Positions 1 through 11,412 of a stretch of 64,000 bases of DNA are shown one piece after another (within the stretch, counting starts at the first letter, position 1; the number at the start of each line of letters is the position of its first letter). Position numbers and translations under genes: made by a program. Source of the stretch: Nageia nagi (taxonomy: Eukaryota > Pinophyta); the NCBI GenBank assembly GCA_050084985.1, contig JBITNC010000001.1:16678001-16742000 (forward strand), in the 5' to 3' direction. Below the pieces are notes generated by a model. It was not told the origin of the DNA and searched no databases. It saw only the letters and a program-made list of their open reading frames with translations.

Positions 1-1625
1 TGTAATTTTGAACCATAGTAGCTATTAAGAAAAATAAAAGAATTAATATTTATTATATATAGAAAATATGTTATTTTATGAAGTTTTCTCATATAAATGA
101 TTTAATATATTATCTAAGTTTATATTAAATTGATATTATTATCTATGCTTGCTAGTAAAGACTTCAAATCTTTTCCTATCGTACAGTACTAACTTTTTAT
201 ACAAAGATAATCGTAATAGAATAGTTTGCATGTGATTTCTCTCATTAATAGATTAAACATCTAATATAAATGGGGAAGTAACATTGTGTTTGTGAGAATT
301 AACATTTTGTTATTAAAGAATTCAAATAATTAGTAATTTCATCTCCTCTATATTAAGAGTAGTTGAATTTTCTAGTAGCATAATGTTTATGATGAGATGG
401 AGAGAATCAAGATATCAACCAATATACTCAATCTCACAATGTGATAATCTACCAATATACTCAATCTTACGTGTGATAATCTCTTTATTTAATCACAATG
501 GAAGAAATTAACGTACTTATTTTTATACAGGTTACCATTTAGTTTAAAAGCTATGTAAGATGTAAAAAATATTATAGTACAAATCTTTTATAGCAAATCT
601 CTATATACATTTATTTTTTCTTTTACACTTGTAAGGAAAAATAATTTTAAAATGTGCATGAAATAAAATATATTTTGATGATGTTATTATATTTTGATTG
701 CTTCTTATGGTTGTGCATCTATTTTTATTTATTTTCTATCTTTAATTATTCTTAGTATTTTCTTTCTTTAATTAAATAAGGGATTTGTATTTCTATACAA
801 TTTTCTATTTAATTGTAGATTTGAGATATATAAGTATTTAAGTAGGTTTGAATTTAGGATTTCATAATTATGAGAGGTTATATGTTAATTACGTTGTAGG
901 CATTCTTTGAAAAAAGATAGGCAAAAATTTGAATCCATTATTTTCTATTGCCGATTGATCATGCTCGACGATAAAATGAAGTTGGGCCATTGATTTATTG
1001 TGTGAGCGCACGGGTTGTATTGAGACATGTGTTTTCTTTGACAGAATAAAGAGAGCCAAATCGATAAAAATGTTGAGGGTTTATCGAATACCTATTGATG
1101 AAAATGCCCACTCCTTACACCACCAATTAATTAATCCCTCTCCTATCAAAAAATAGGGAAACACTAAACTACAATGCTTTTTAGTTACAGGGAGTGGCCA
1201 TGGTATATTGCAGGAAAGTCGCTACAAGGTAGTTAGCATATCAACGACCTACATAAAGGGGGTCAATCATGTTTGCATAACTTTGACAATAAACAGACTA
1301 TCGAATGGTGTAGGAACCTTATGTTGGGAAATTTTAGCTTTTCGCTTACATACACTCTTTATTAAGTCATTGCTAACCCAAACCCTTTCGCTTTTGCCAT
1401 TGCAAATGCATCGCTTTTTTATGAAGCTTTGGATGTTATATTGATGTTTGGTAGTGGTAGCCGGATTCAATCGCATGATTTGTAGGTCAACCAAAATGTT
1501 TGTTGATCAAAGTTGCAGTACAAAGAAGAGGAAATGAGAACAAAGTTGAGTTTTGTATGGATTTCAGATGTTTGGAGACCCAAGATGCCTTGCAAATTTT
1601 GATGGCCTATTTCGAGATAATATTC
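1..1625. other. AT-rich sequence, no gene recognised
   Basis: No reading frame here resembles a known protein, and the longest open frames are under 80 codons on both strands. The stretch is AT-rich with many short homopolymers. From about 1626 onward the sequence becomes homologous to 12519 onward, which marks the start of the tandem P450 unit described below. Earlier exons of that P450 could lie here in decayed form, but I could not recognise any. Confidence 0.5.
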
Positions 1626-1811
1626 ATGATTTTTTTGCAAGATTTTGCCAAAGGGGAGCTTTAGGATCTTGAAAACATGTTGGCCTAGTCTGTGGTGCTC
1701 GATATCAATGACGATAGGAAAAACTTATTACTCGTAATGCAACCATTATTGTTGCATAAGTGAGGAATAAATATACATAATGTATATATGACTTTATGTT
1801 TTGTGTTTTGG

Positions 1812-1952
1812 ATATGCATGCATTTTGAAAGGATTCTATTGACAAGATGGAGCCACCATTTGAAATGTAAGGTGATGCCACTATTAGGAAAAATACACCA
1901 CAACTCTGAGTTTTTCTCAGACCCTCATAATTTTGACTCTTCAATATTTGAG
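1812..1952 (+). pseudogene. Cytochrome P450 (CYP707A-like) decayed exon, unit A
   Basis: The second half (1866-1952) reads CKVMPLLGKIHHNSEFF and then SDPHNFDSSIFE. This matches the stretch of CYP85-clan P450s, best CYP707A (ABA 8'-hydroxylase), that follows the K helix and contains the PERF motif (family form FDPSRFE). The first part (HFERILLTRW) resembles the family's E-G-Y-L-I-P-K-G-W, followed by a few extra codons. The exon ends at a plausible splice donor (GAG|GTGAAC), where CYP707A genes also break. The PERF arginine is lost (SSIFE). The next exon of this unit lies at 11982, beyond the Copia-1 insertion, so the element sits in the intron. CYP707A enzymes are ER-bound monooxygenases that inactivate abscisic acid. 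I infer a dead copy. Family-level assignment is solid; the subfamily is probable. Confidence 0.72.
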
Positions 1953-1999
1953 GTGAACTATTTCATCATCCTAGTAGTAGAAAGCACTTAGTTCCTTTA

Positions 2000-2458
2000 T
2001 GAAGGATTTAGACCTACTCTAATCCTCAAGGTACAAGACTAGGAAACTCAATCATACACAAGATAACACAAATATAATGTGGTTCCTCCCTCCTTGGGAG
2101 TACATCCACAACTAGTTCTCTATTCTCAATCTATGCACCTCTTACAATAATTCTCTTCCTCTCCTACACAACTAGTAGAGTAATCTTACTCCAAAAACTT
2201 AGTTATGTTACAAGAGGAGAGGCCCTCTATTTATAGCTTGAGAGCACCTCCCTAACCTCCCTTTAACCCAAGGGTAAGGTTAGGGTTACAATAAATGTAT
2301 CACCTAACTTTAACCTACCAACTAACCACATGGTAAAGTCAAAGTCTACATAATAAAGAATTCAATTAATCTCTTAAGGTATCTACATATCATTTAAGTG
2401 ATTAATTGAATTTACAAGGAGTTTAGATATTCATAATATTTCATTACAAATTTTAACA
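2000..2458 (-). repeat. Copia-1 3' LTR
   Basis: This 459-bp LTR is preceded on the plus strand by the target duplication CTTTA (1995-1999). In element orientation it runs TGTTAAAATTTG...ATCCTTCA, and it includes a TATA-like CTATAAATA. Its partner is 11413-11871. Confidence 0.95.
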
Positions 2459-2469
2459 CTCCCCCTTAA
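2459..2469 (-). other. Copia-1 polypurine tract
   Basis: In element orientation TTAAGGGGGAG directly abuts the 3' LTR. It is the usual priming site for plus-strand DNA. The same tract is found at 21292-21302 in Copia-2 and at 5711-5721 next to the internal inverted LTR. Confidence 0.9.
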
Positions 2470-2948
2470 TGCAATATTGGGATAGAGCGTAGAAGAGAGA
2501 AGAGAGAGAGAGTAAGAGAGAGTTCTCCTCCATAGAGATACAAGTGGAGATGAGAACATTTACATATTTGAGAATCTTTTTGAGAACTAGTTTGAGACTC
2601 ACTACATTACCATTTGACAAAAAATAGTTTACAATACAATCATTAACCACAACTGGTTTCACTGTACATAGTAGTCGATCAACTTTAAGCTGACATGTGA
2701 GTCTCCATGAGCTTGCTTACACAAGGTGAGTAACCTACATTTCTGAAGGAGATCCTGCATGCGACAAGCAACTCATGAACAAAATCAGTTAGATGCATCA
2801 TATATTCAAATAAGAGAATCAAATAATGCCATCTTATAAATAACTGATCAATGGTGCACTATAAGTCATCATGGAGATGCCAAGCCATCACTCATAGTCA
2901 CCTGTTGTATATAGACATGTGTTGATTTTTAATAGAGCATAAAAAATT

Positions 2949-3150
2949 GTACAAGTTTCTCACGTAGAGCAAACTTACCACGGAGTTATAGAATGTACAA
3001 GAAGTTCCTCACGCAGAGCGAACTTACCACGGAGGTATATTAATTATATGCTCAAAAATTGTACAAGTTTCTCATGCAGAGCAAACTTACCACGGAGGTA
3101 TAAAATGTACAAGTTTCTCACGCAGAGCAAACTTACCACGGAGGTATATC
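2949..3150 (-). repeat. Copia-1 3' untranslated hairpin repeat array, 4 copies
   Basis: Four copies of a 44-66-bp unit lie between the RNase H stop and the PPT, starting near 2949, 2993, 3059 and 3105. Each contains AAGTTTCTC-ACGCA-GAG-C-AAACTT, which can fold into a 9-bp stem with one bulge, followed by ACCACGGAGGTAT. Read in element orientation each unit carries GGTAAGTTT, a consensus 5' splice-site sequence. Related arrays occur at 5030-5240 (inverted fragment) and 21777-22062 (Copia-2). The function is unknown. Confidence 0.85.
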
Positions 3151-3239
3151 ATAATCAACACAATATAACAACAAAAAAGGCCTCTTAGAGGTGAAGTTGT
3201 CATCACTAACAAAAGTTCAAACTTCACTCCCCCTTAAGG

Positions 3240-4614
3240 GCAACTTTTATAACCCGAGAGAATCCCCAAGCTTGTTGAACTGAGCTTTAGGAAGGGGCTT
3301 GGTGAATAAATCAGCAGAGTTTTTAGTAGATGGACAATACTTCAAGTGTATGATGTCATCTATAACCTTCTCCTTGATAAAATGGGCTTGGATTTCCACA
3401 TGTTTGGTTCTCTGATGGAACACAGGATTCTGAGCCAAAGAGATAGCCGATTGATTATCTGAAGAAATAAGAGATGGGCCATTTTGCTTATACCCAATTT
3501 TGTTCAGAAGATGCCTCAGCCAGATAGCTTCTTGGGCGGTAATAGACATGGCTCGATATTCGACTTCAATGGTAGAAAGAGTCACAATAGGTTACTTCTT
3601 GGAAGCCCAAGAGATAGCACCTGAACCAATGCTGAACACATATGCAGAGGTTGATTTTCTGTCATCTCTATCTCCCCCATAATAAGAATCCGAGAACCCG
3701 AAGAGAATAATCGAGGGCACTTTGGAATACTTAAGAGCAAGATCCTTTGTCCCTACCACATACCTCAAGATTTACTCAATAGCATTGAGGTGTTCAACAT
3801 AGGGTTTTTGCATGAATCGTGCCATCAGATTCACTGCAAAGGTAATATCAAGTCGAGAGATAGTCAGATACAGAAGACTACCTATCAATTGCCTATAAGC
3901 TGTAGCATCAGCCAACTGAGAATCTGAGCTCAGAGATACAACGATTCTAGGAGAAATAGGTATTGTAGCATATCTACACTCCTCTATTCCAAACTTTTAC
4001 ATGTCTGATATATACTTAGATTGACTAAGATAAGTACAATCTTTATGTTAGTATACTTGCATCCTAAGATAGTAATGCAATAGACCTAGATCAGTCATTT
4101 CAAATGTTGCCTTCAGTTTGGAGATGCACTCTTGGATGATTTCAATATTATTACTAGTTATGAGAAGATCATCCACATAAAGGAGAATTAAGACCACATC
4201 TTTTCCTTGATTGAGTACATAGAGATCTGAGTCAGAGAAGCACTTGGAAAAACCAATATCTGCAAAGAATCCTGAAATTTTCTTGTACCATGCTCTAGGT
4301 GCTTGCTTAAATCCATACAAAGACTTCTTAAGCTTGCACACAAGAGACTCTTTTCCTTATGGAATAAATCCTTCTGGTTGATTCATGTAGATTTCTACAT
4401 CTAAGTCACCATTGAGAAATGCACTCTTGACATCAAGTTGAAAAGCTTTCCATCTTTGAGCTGCAGAAAGAGCAAGAATTATCTTGACAGTAGGCATATT
4501 GGCCATAGGAGCAAAGGTTTCCTTATAATCAATACCATATTTCTGAGTGAATCCTTTGACCACTAGCCTTGCTTTGTATTTTTCAATTTTTCCATCAGAA
4601 TTGTACTTGACCTT
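3240..4614 (-). pseudogene. Copia-1 reverse transcriptase and RNase H, broken
   Basis: This is the 3' half of a Copia polyprotein. Reading from 4614 down, the RT begins VKYNSDGKIEKYKARLVVKG, includes FQLDVKSAFLNG, and keeps the catalytic YVDDLL motif near 4175. RNase H ends the frame with SSDNQSAISLA, KHVEIQAHFI and DLFTKPLP, stopping near 3250. In-frame stops lie near 4354 (after EGFIP) and 4048 (after MQVY), with further stops in the RNase H spacer. The N-terminal part of RT is cut off at 4614 by the inverted fragment, with about 69 bp missing relative to Copia-2. Not functional. Confidence 0.9.
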
Positions 4615-4619
4615 GAATA

Positions 4620-4959
4620 TCAAGCCATGTATGTTGCCGCCAAAGATGCTATTTGGCTGAGGCATCTTCTGAACGAAATTGGGTATGAGTAAAATGGCCC
4701 ATCTCTTATCTCTTTAGATAATCAATTGGCTATCTCTTTGGCTAAGAATCCTGTATTCCATCAGAGAACCAAACATGTGGAAATCCAAGCCCATTTTATC
4801 AGGGAGAAGGTTCTAGATGACATCATACACTTGAAGTATTGTCCATCTACTGAAAACTTCGTTGATTTATTCACTAAGCCCCTTCCTGAAGCTCAGTTCA
4901 GCAAGCTTAGGGATTCTCTCGGGTTGGTGAAGTTGCCCTCAAGGGGGAGTGAAGTTTGA
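4620..4959 (+). pseudogene. RNase H C-terminal fragment (inverted Copia copy)
   Basis: From about 4620 the frame reads the family's IWLRHLLNEIGY stretch, then breaks at a stop near 4716. It continues as MAISLAKNPVFHQRTKHVEI, AHFIREKVLDDIIHLKYC and DLFTKPLPEAQF, and ends at 4959. It lacks the RNase H N-terminus and all upstream pol, so it is a passive fragment. It is nearly identical to the minus-strand copy at 3240-3585. Confidence 0.88.
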
Positions 4960-5029
4960 ACTTTTGTTAGTGATGACAACTTCACCTTTAAAAGGCCTTT
5001 TTTGTTGTTATATTATGTTGATTATGATA

Positions 5030-5240
5030 TACCTCCATGGTAAGTTTGCTCTACGTGAGAAACTTGTTGTACATTTTATACCTCCGTGGTAAGTTTGCTC
5101 TGCATGAGAAACTTGTACAATTTTTGAGCATATAATTGATATACCTCCGTGGTAAGTTCGCTCTGCGTGAGAAACTTCTTGTACATTCTATACCTCCGTG
5201 GTAAGTTTGCTCTGTGTAAGAAACTTGTTGTACAATTTTT
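5030..5240 (+). repeat. Hairpin repeat array of the inverted fragment, 4 copies
   Basis: Four copies of the unit ACCTCCGTGGTAAGTTTGCT...GAGAAACTTG, the reverse complement of the array at 2949-3150. They lie between the RNase H stop and the PPT of the fragment. Confidence 0.85.
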
Positions 5241-5721
5241 TATGCTCTATTAAAAATCAACACATGTCTATATACAATAGGTGACTATGAGTGATGGCAT
5301 GGCATCTCCGTGATGACTTATAGTGCACCATTGATCAGTTATTTATAAGATGGCATTATTTGATTCTCTTATTTGAATATATGATGCATCTAACTGATTT
5401 TGTTCATGAGTTGCTTGTAGCATATAGGATCTCCTTCAGAAATGCAGGTTACTCACCTTGTGTAAGCAAGCTCATGGAGACTCACATGTCAGCTTAAAGT
5501 TGATCGACTACTATGTACAGTGAAACCAGTTGTGGTTAATGATTGCATTATAAACCATTTTTTATCAAATTGTAATGTAGTGAGTCTCAAACTAGTTCTC
5601 AAAAAGATTCTCAAATATGTAAATGTTCTCATCTCCACTTGTATCTCTATAGAGGAGAACTCTCTCTTACTCTCTCTCTTCTCTCTTCTACGTTCTATCC
5701 CAATATTGCATTAAGGGGGAG

Positions 5722-6180
5722 TGTTAGAATTTGTAATGAAATATTGTGAATATCTAAACTCTTTGTAAATTCAATTAATCACTTAAAGGATATGTAGATA
5801 CCTTAAGAGAATAATTGAATTCTTTATTATGTAGACTTTGACTTTACCATGTGGTTAGTTGGTAGGTTAAAGTTAGGTGATACATTTATTGTAACCCTAA
5901 CCTTACCATTGGGTTAAAGGGAGGTTAGGGAGGTGCTCTCAAGTTATAAATAGAGGGCCTCTCCTCTTGTTACATAACTAAGTTTTTGGAGTAAGATTAC
6001 TCTACTAGTTGTGTAGGAGAGGAAGAGAATTATTGTAAGAGGTGCATAGATTGAGAATAGAGAACTAGTTGTGGATGTACTCCCAAGGAGGGAGGAACCA
6101 CATTATATTTGTGTTATCTTGTGTATGATTGAGTTTCCTAGTCTTGTACCTTAAGGATTAGAGTAGGTATAAATCCTTCA
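5722..6180 (+). repeat. Internal LTR of the inverted Copia fragment
   Basis: This 459-bp LTR begins TGTTAGAATTTG after the purine tract at 5711-5721 and ends ATCCTTCA. It is the same subfamily and length as the outer LTRs of Copia-1, not the 497-bp type of Copia-2. Confidence 0.93.
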
Positions 6181-7790
6181 ATGAGCGTATCATACTCAAC
6201 TTTCATAGCTTCCATCCAACACTCTTGCTTGGAAGCTTCTTTGAAGGTTGATGGCTCATTTGTATTATCAATTTTGGCAAATAAAGAGTTATTCAAGGTC
6301 ATACTCCTTGTAATTCTCTGAGCTGGAGAATTTTGCTCTTGTAGTGACTTCCCTACATGATCATCCAACCAGTTAGGTGCAGGCTAAGAATCATCTGAAT
6401 CAGACACCTCAGCATGAGAGGTCGTATCCTTAGGAAGTTCATTGAACTTGACATCCCTAGAAATAAAGACGATGTTATGGGATGAGGAGTAGAGCCTGTA
6501 ACCTCTATGCTGATTATCATACCCCACAAAGATGCATTTTTCTGATCTTTTATCCAACTTCTTTCTTTTCTCTGAGGTAATGAAGGCAAATGCATCACAA
6601 TCGAAGACCCTAAAGTGTGAGAGGTTAGGTTTCTTTCTTTTCCATGCTTCATACGGAGTTTTACCTTCAACTGCTTTAGTAGGACACCTATTTAGGGTGT
6701 GAATAGCAGTGTGAACAGCTTCACCCCATAAGAAACTAGGAAGGTTACCCAACATGCACCTTGCCATTTCCATAATGGTTCGATTCTTCCTTTCAGCAAC
6801 TCCATTTTGCTGAGGGGTGTAAGGGATTGTGAATTACCACTTGATCCCATGTTTAACACAATAGTCATTAAAATCATTGCTATTATACTCACCCCTATTA
6901 TCAGATCTTAGCATCTTGATCTTAAAATCAATTTGATTTTCAACAAGAGCCTTGAAGTCTTTAAACTTGTCCAAAGTTTGATCCTTATGCTCAAGTAGAT
7001 AACCAAATGTCATCCTACTGAAGTCATCAATGAAGGTCAGAACATAAGAAGCTCCCCCTAGAAACTTAGTCTGAAATGGACCTATCAAATCTGAATGCAC
7101 AAGCTGAAGAGGACGAGTAGCCCAAGTTGCCTTATCTTTTTCAAACTTTTGCCTATTCATCTTTCCTAGAATGCACCTTTCACAGAGACCAATTATGGGT
7201 GTAATATTAGGTAAACCTTCCACAAGTTCTTGAGTTTTCATATCTTGAATACTTTTGTGGTTAAGGTGCCCTAATCGTTGATGCCAAAGATTACCCTTTG
7301 AACAAACATTTGTAGCAAGACACATTTTTGAAGGAACTTGATCCACAATATAAAGGTCATCCTTTACTGATCCTTTCATGAAGGTGGCAAGTCCTTTCTT
7401 AACACACCAGGAGTGTGAGGTAAACTCAAATGAGTATCCTTTCCTTATAATCTGAATTACGGAGATAAGATTCATCCTTAGTTTAGGCACGTAAAAGACA
7501 TTATCAAGAGTCTTTCCATGAATCTTCACACTCCCTATTCCTTGAACATCAAAGACTGTATTATCACCTATCATAACTGCATCTTTCTTGTACTTATGAA
7601 AGTTTTCAAACTTATCCTTTTCATAACACATGTGATTAGTGCATCCTGAATCAAAAATCCAATCATTTGAAATAGTTTGAATCATTGAGTAGTAGGCAAC
7701 AATAGCAGTATGCTTGTTCTTCTTTTTATTATTGAAATGTCTCACATTTGCATTTCCCTTGCCTTTTTGAGCAAATTTTTTTTACGACAA
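6181..7790 (-). pseudogene. Copia-1 protease and integrase, broken
   Basis: Reading downward from about 7790, the protease motif DWIFDSGCTNHM keeps the D-S-G triad. The GAG-pre-integrase zinc finger follows (LWHQRLGHLNHKS...LCERC). The integrase core shows LVHSDLIGPF and RSDNRGEY (first two acidic residues), and after a TAA at 6834-6836 TPQQNGVAERKNR supplies the glutamate. Copia-2 has TAA at the same codon. The C-terminal region (ORF 6384-6773) ends at a further stop, and the frame reaches the RT N-terminus (RITRSMTLNNSLF) before the inverted fragment. A one-base loss in an A run near 7785 shifts the frame from gag. Confidence 0.9.
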
Positions 7791-8625
7791 TCATACTCTT
7801 TGTGCCCAAAGATGCCACAAAAGTTACAATTTCCATCAAACTTTTCCTGAGGTGTTGGATTGCTTGATCCAGCTTTGTCATTCCTTTGCCTAAAGTTGCC
7901 ATTATTGTTGCCCTTTTTCTCATACTTCCTGAAGGTAGATGAGGACTTGTTATCTTTGAATTTATAATGTTTGAACTTCTTTTTGAAAGGAGTTTTGGTT
8001 GCTCCTAGAGCAATGCTATTGTCCTTTGGAGAAAGGTTCAACATTTTCTTATTTAAAGTTTCCTCATGCTTCAGAAGGAGTCTAGAAAAGTTATCAAGAG
8101 AGATGACATCTTCTTCATCATCGAGCCTTTTTTTCATAACTATGACAAAGTTACTGAACTTTGTAAAAAGGCTTTGAAGAATGATGAAGACCATGAACTC
8201 ATCATTGATCCAGTTGCACCCACAACCAACTAGTTGTGTCCTGAGGTCAATGATTTTGTTCAAGTAGATAGAAGCACTTTCATCTTCACCTTGACGATAT
8301 TGCAACAACTTTTGTAAAATGGTGAACTCCTTGAAAATTTTGACCTAAGGTAAATTTTCTTTAGCGTATCCCAAGCTTCCTTTACTGATGTTGAAGAAGA
8401 GATCATGAGAAGGACGTCATCTGAAACTGCATGATAAATCATTGAAGTTACTAACTCATTCTTTGAGTTGTATATTTCAAGAGCCTTCTCATCAGTAGGA
8501 GCAACCAAGTCTTCATTAACTGTCTGCCACAACTTCCTTGCTTGTAACTCAACTTTCATACGAGGTTCCCATATTCCAAAGTTGGAACCGTCGAGTATAT
8601 GCTTGGGAATGAAGGTTTCAACCAT
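7742..8625 (-). pseudogene. Copia-1 gag, frameshifted
   Basis: The likely start is the ATG at 8623-8625 (MVETFIPKHILDGSNFGIWE), matching the start in Copia-2. The UBN2-type gag domain follows (W..L...Y.....). A one-base deletion near 8310 (AAGGAG against AAGGAGG in Copia-2) moves the frame, after which LLQYRQGEDESASIYLNK continues. A CCHC zinc knuckle (CNFCGIFGHKEYDC) sits near the C-terminus. Gag would package the element RNA. The frameshift makes this copy non-functional. Confidence 0.9.
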
Positions 8626-11398
8626 TGCTACACAAAAATAAATATGCAATAAGAATGAAAATTTTTACAATTTTCCATCTATACATATAAAACATCTAAT
8701 GAGTAAACATGTCCCACATGTGCAAACTTATAAACCACGATTCGTAGAAGGATAAAGTTGAGGTTGTTTTCTTGTATAGAATTAGGCCTTCACCTGGATG
8801 CCCGTAAGGTGGAGCCCAGGTACTACTAGTCCTCAACCAGTTCACCTTGGTCAGTAATATACTCTCACAAGGAGAAGTACTAACTATTTTCCAAGGATCC
8901 GACGTATCTTGGATCGACCATTTTAATTATCTTGATTAAGGTTTTCAGTTTTCCTCCTAGGTTATCAAGATAATCCTTGAATGGACATGTGAACATGTGG
9001 TATCACTACACACATGCCTATCCACCTAATAGAGTTATGTCCAATCCAATAGAGGTCTTAGGGGCAATTAAGATGGACTTACCACCACTTGGTTCTTTGG
9101 ACTAAAAAGGCTCCAATCTGCCCTGTCCTCACCTCGTGGCTCCCCAAACAAGTTATGTTGTGGAAGAATACGTGCGGATGTGTTCATTTTAGGGGTTACT
9201 TCAAATATTTTGCATTTTGCAAGTATAAAGCAATTGTGCAAAAAATAAAGTAACAATACATCATCCACACGAACTTGAAACCTTAAGAGTCCAATGGGTT
9301 TTGTACTAACCCCTAAAGGACTTTTTACATTTCGCATACTTTTGCTCAAGTTCAAAAATTTATTAAAACACTTTAATGAATTTTTAAAAGGCTAAGTCCT
9401 ACTTAGCATTAATCCATAACTTAAACATGCATTATTCTATGACTTAAAATTAAGTAATAAACATGCATCATGCATTATTTAACTTAAAATTTTAAGTACT
9501 AAGCATATTTTATTCCTAACAAGGTTAAAATACATGCATTATAAATTTAGCATGCAAGATCCAGCTAGATAAAGATTTAAGTAGAAAATTATATAAATTC
9601 CCCCCTTTTTTACTTAAAGTTCTAAAACTTGGATGCTAAAAAATATGTCTTTAAGTATAGTTCCTCCCTCCTTTTCACTTAATGTGTGATCCCTAAAAAA
9701 AACTTGTATGCTAAAATTGGTCTTTGAAGTAGACATGTTAAGTAAAAATGTCTTTTGGTTACTTAAGAATAGCATAGGTTGTTAGGAAATAGGAAATACT
9801 TAAAAAAGGACTTAGGTAAAATCCCTTAAAGGGTTAATTTAGACCTAGACATAAAAAAAAATCAAATCCCTTTGTAGTAGGTAAAAAAAAATTAAAGACC
9901 CAACAACTATTGTGGAAAAATATGGAAAGGTGGCCATGTGTAAGCCTCGTGGAGGTTGAGAGGTTGGGCAGAGGTGGCAGGGGAGACCAAAGTGTGTAGA
10001 AGGCCACGGAGGGTGGTGGAGGCAGTAAGTCACGTGGGTAGTGGCGGGCGGAGGTGGTAGGGGTGACCAAGCGAGTCTAGGGGCGGCCAGACGGTGGCAT
10101 TTGGTCGCATATTTGATGTATTCCCGTGCCATTAAATTTTCTAATACTATATTGTCTGGTTTTAGAAATCCCAAACTAAGGTAATATTCTGCCTACGTGT
10201 TTTCTATCCTCCCACCATCTTGCTGTGCTCTGCTCTCCCTCTCATGCGCTGCGCGCACAAGCCTCCTGTCAAGTGAGAAGCACTGGGTTGATGCATTGTA
10301 AGAAGTTCAGGCCTATTTTTTGTGTTGTCAAATTCTTTACATGAAGATAACATATTCATAGAGTTGGAAACAGGGAATGGTGTGAGAATGAGCTGGGACG
10401 TGTGGCCTGCTACAAAAGCGAAGGTGTGACCCTTTCAACGGTCCATTTGGTGCATATCCTGTGATTATTGCAGTCCATGAAACGCTGTCTGCATCATGCA
10501 TCTTGTCAAACAAGTCGTAGATCCTTTCAATATTCCATTTGTGTATATCCTGTGATCATTGCAGTCCATGAAACTCGATCTGCATCATGCATGGTGTCAA
10601 ATAATTCATGGAGCCTTGCAACGTATCCATTTTGTGCATATCCTACGATCATTGCAAGCCATGAAACACTATCTGTAGCTTGTCAAACATTCGCATGACC
10701 TTCCCTACGCTTTCGCATGTTGCATGCAGGTCAGCGAGGCATTTTGTCAAACAATTCGCAAACCGTTTCATGTTGTTATGTGACCCCCCTGAAATTTTTT
10801 ATATATAATAATAATTATATGGTTTTATTTTAATGTCCATCTCTATTTGTATATATATATATATATATTTTAAATGTGAAGAATACATATATTGCAACAA
10901 AAAATAAACATATATATTGCAATAATATTTTTATCCCTTTTTGTTTTTGTATATACAAAAAATGTATATAAAAAATTGTAATTGAAAATTTTCTAATATT
11001 TCTACACTAAGATTTAGTGTAAAATACAATTTTTTATAAAATTTCATGAGCAAAGTGTATAGTAAATGTTCATAAATACATTATTGCTACTTTTAAGTAA
11101 TTTTTACCCAAAAATTGCAACTAACAAAATGCATGTTAGTATATAAATTGCAAATTTTGCATAATGTATTATTGCCCAATCACTTAACATAAAAAATTGT
11201 TAGTAAAACAAACAAAATGAGCAATAATATATTATATTATTGAGGCAATGTTTGCTAGGAGTTGTACTAACATAATCATAAAAGAATGTTAGTATCAAAA
11301 TGAAATAATCCATAAGATAACCAAAGGAGGAGGAAATTTATACCTTCTCTTGGAATTTACCTCACCAAGACCTTAAAATTGAAGAGCTTCCACACCAA
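8626..11398 (-). other. Copia-1 leader between PBS and gag
   Basis: About 2.8 kb without a supported reading frame, transcribed as the 5' part of the element RNA. It contains an AT-rich block, a GC-rich block (9900-10300), the ~92-bp tandem repeats at 10431-10700 and a short (TA)n near 10850. Copia-2 has a homologous leader. Confidence 0.7.
10431..10700 (-). repeat. Three ~92-bp tandem repeats in the Copia-1 leader
   Basis: Units start at 10431, 10523 and 10614 with CCTTTCAA or CCTTGCAA. Each contains GTGCATATCCT..GATCATTGCA, CCATGAAAC and TTGTCAAAC. The third copy is the most diverged. Similar but more degenerate repeats occupy 30130-30600 in Copia-2. Confidence 0.8.
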
Positions 11399-11410
11399 GC
11401 TCTGATACCA
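11399..11410 (-). other. Copia-1 primer binding site
   Basis: In element orientation TGGTATCAGAGC lies two bases from the 5' LTR. It is complementary to the 3' end of plant initiator tRNA-Met, the usual Copia primer. The same site occurs in Copia-2 at 31611-31622. Confidence 0.93.
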
Positions 11411-11412
11411 AT

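Larger units (their letters stand above)
4615..6180 (+). mobile_element. Inverted 3'-end fragment of the same Copia family inside Copia-1
   Basis: This is a plus-strand segment inside the minus-strand element. It starts within RNase H (junction near 4614, where a few bases are shared by both partners), runs through the RNase H end, the hairpin array and the PPT, and ends exactly at the terminal CA of a 459-bp LTR (5722-6180). Host RT sequence resumes at 6181. Comparison with Copia-2 shows about 69 bp of host missing (equivalent to 26153-26221) and no target duplication. With 2000-3561 it forms an inverted repeat of ~1.56 kb around a ~1-kb spacer. Confidence 0.92.

Noticed and set aside
1720-1760. 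Additional upstream P450 exon (reading R-N-A-T-I-I-V-A)
   Set aside because: Slight resemblance to the K-helix L-R-x-A-T-I region, but too short and with a stop; not supportable.
2949-3150. CRISPR-like array (regular repeats with spacers)
   Set aside because: Repeats are imperfect, the spacers are nearly absent, and the array is part of a retrotransposon 3' region in a plant genome.
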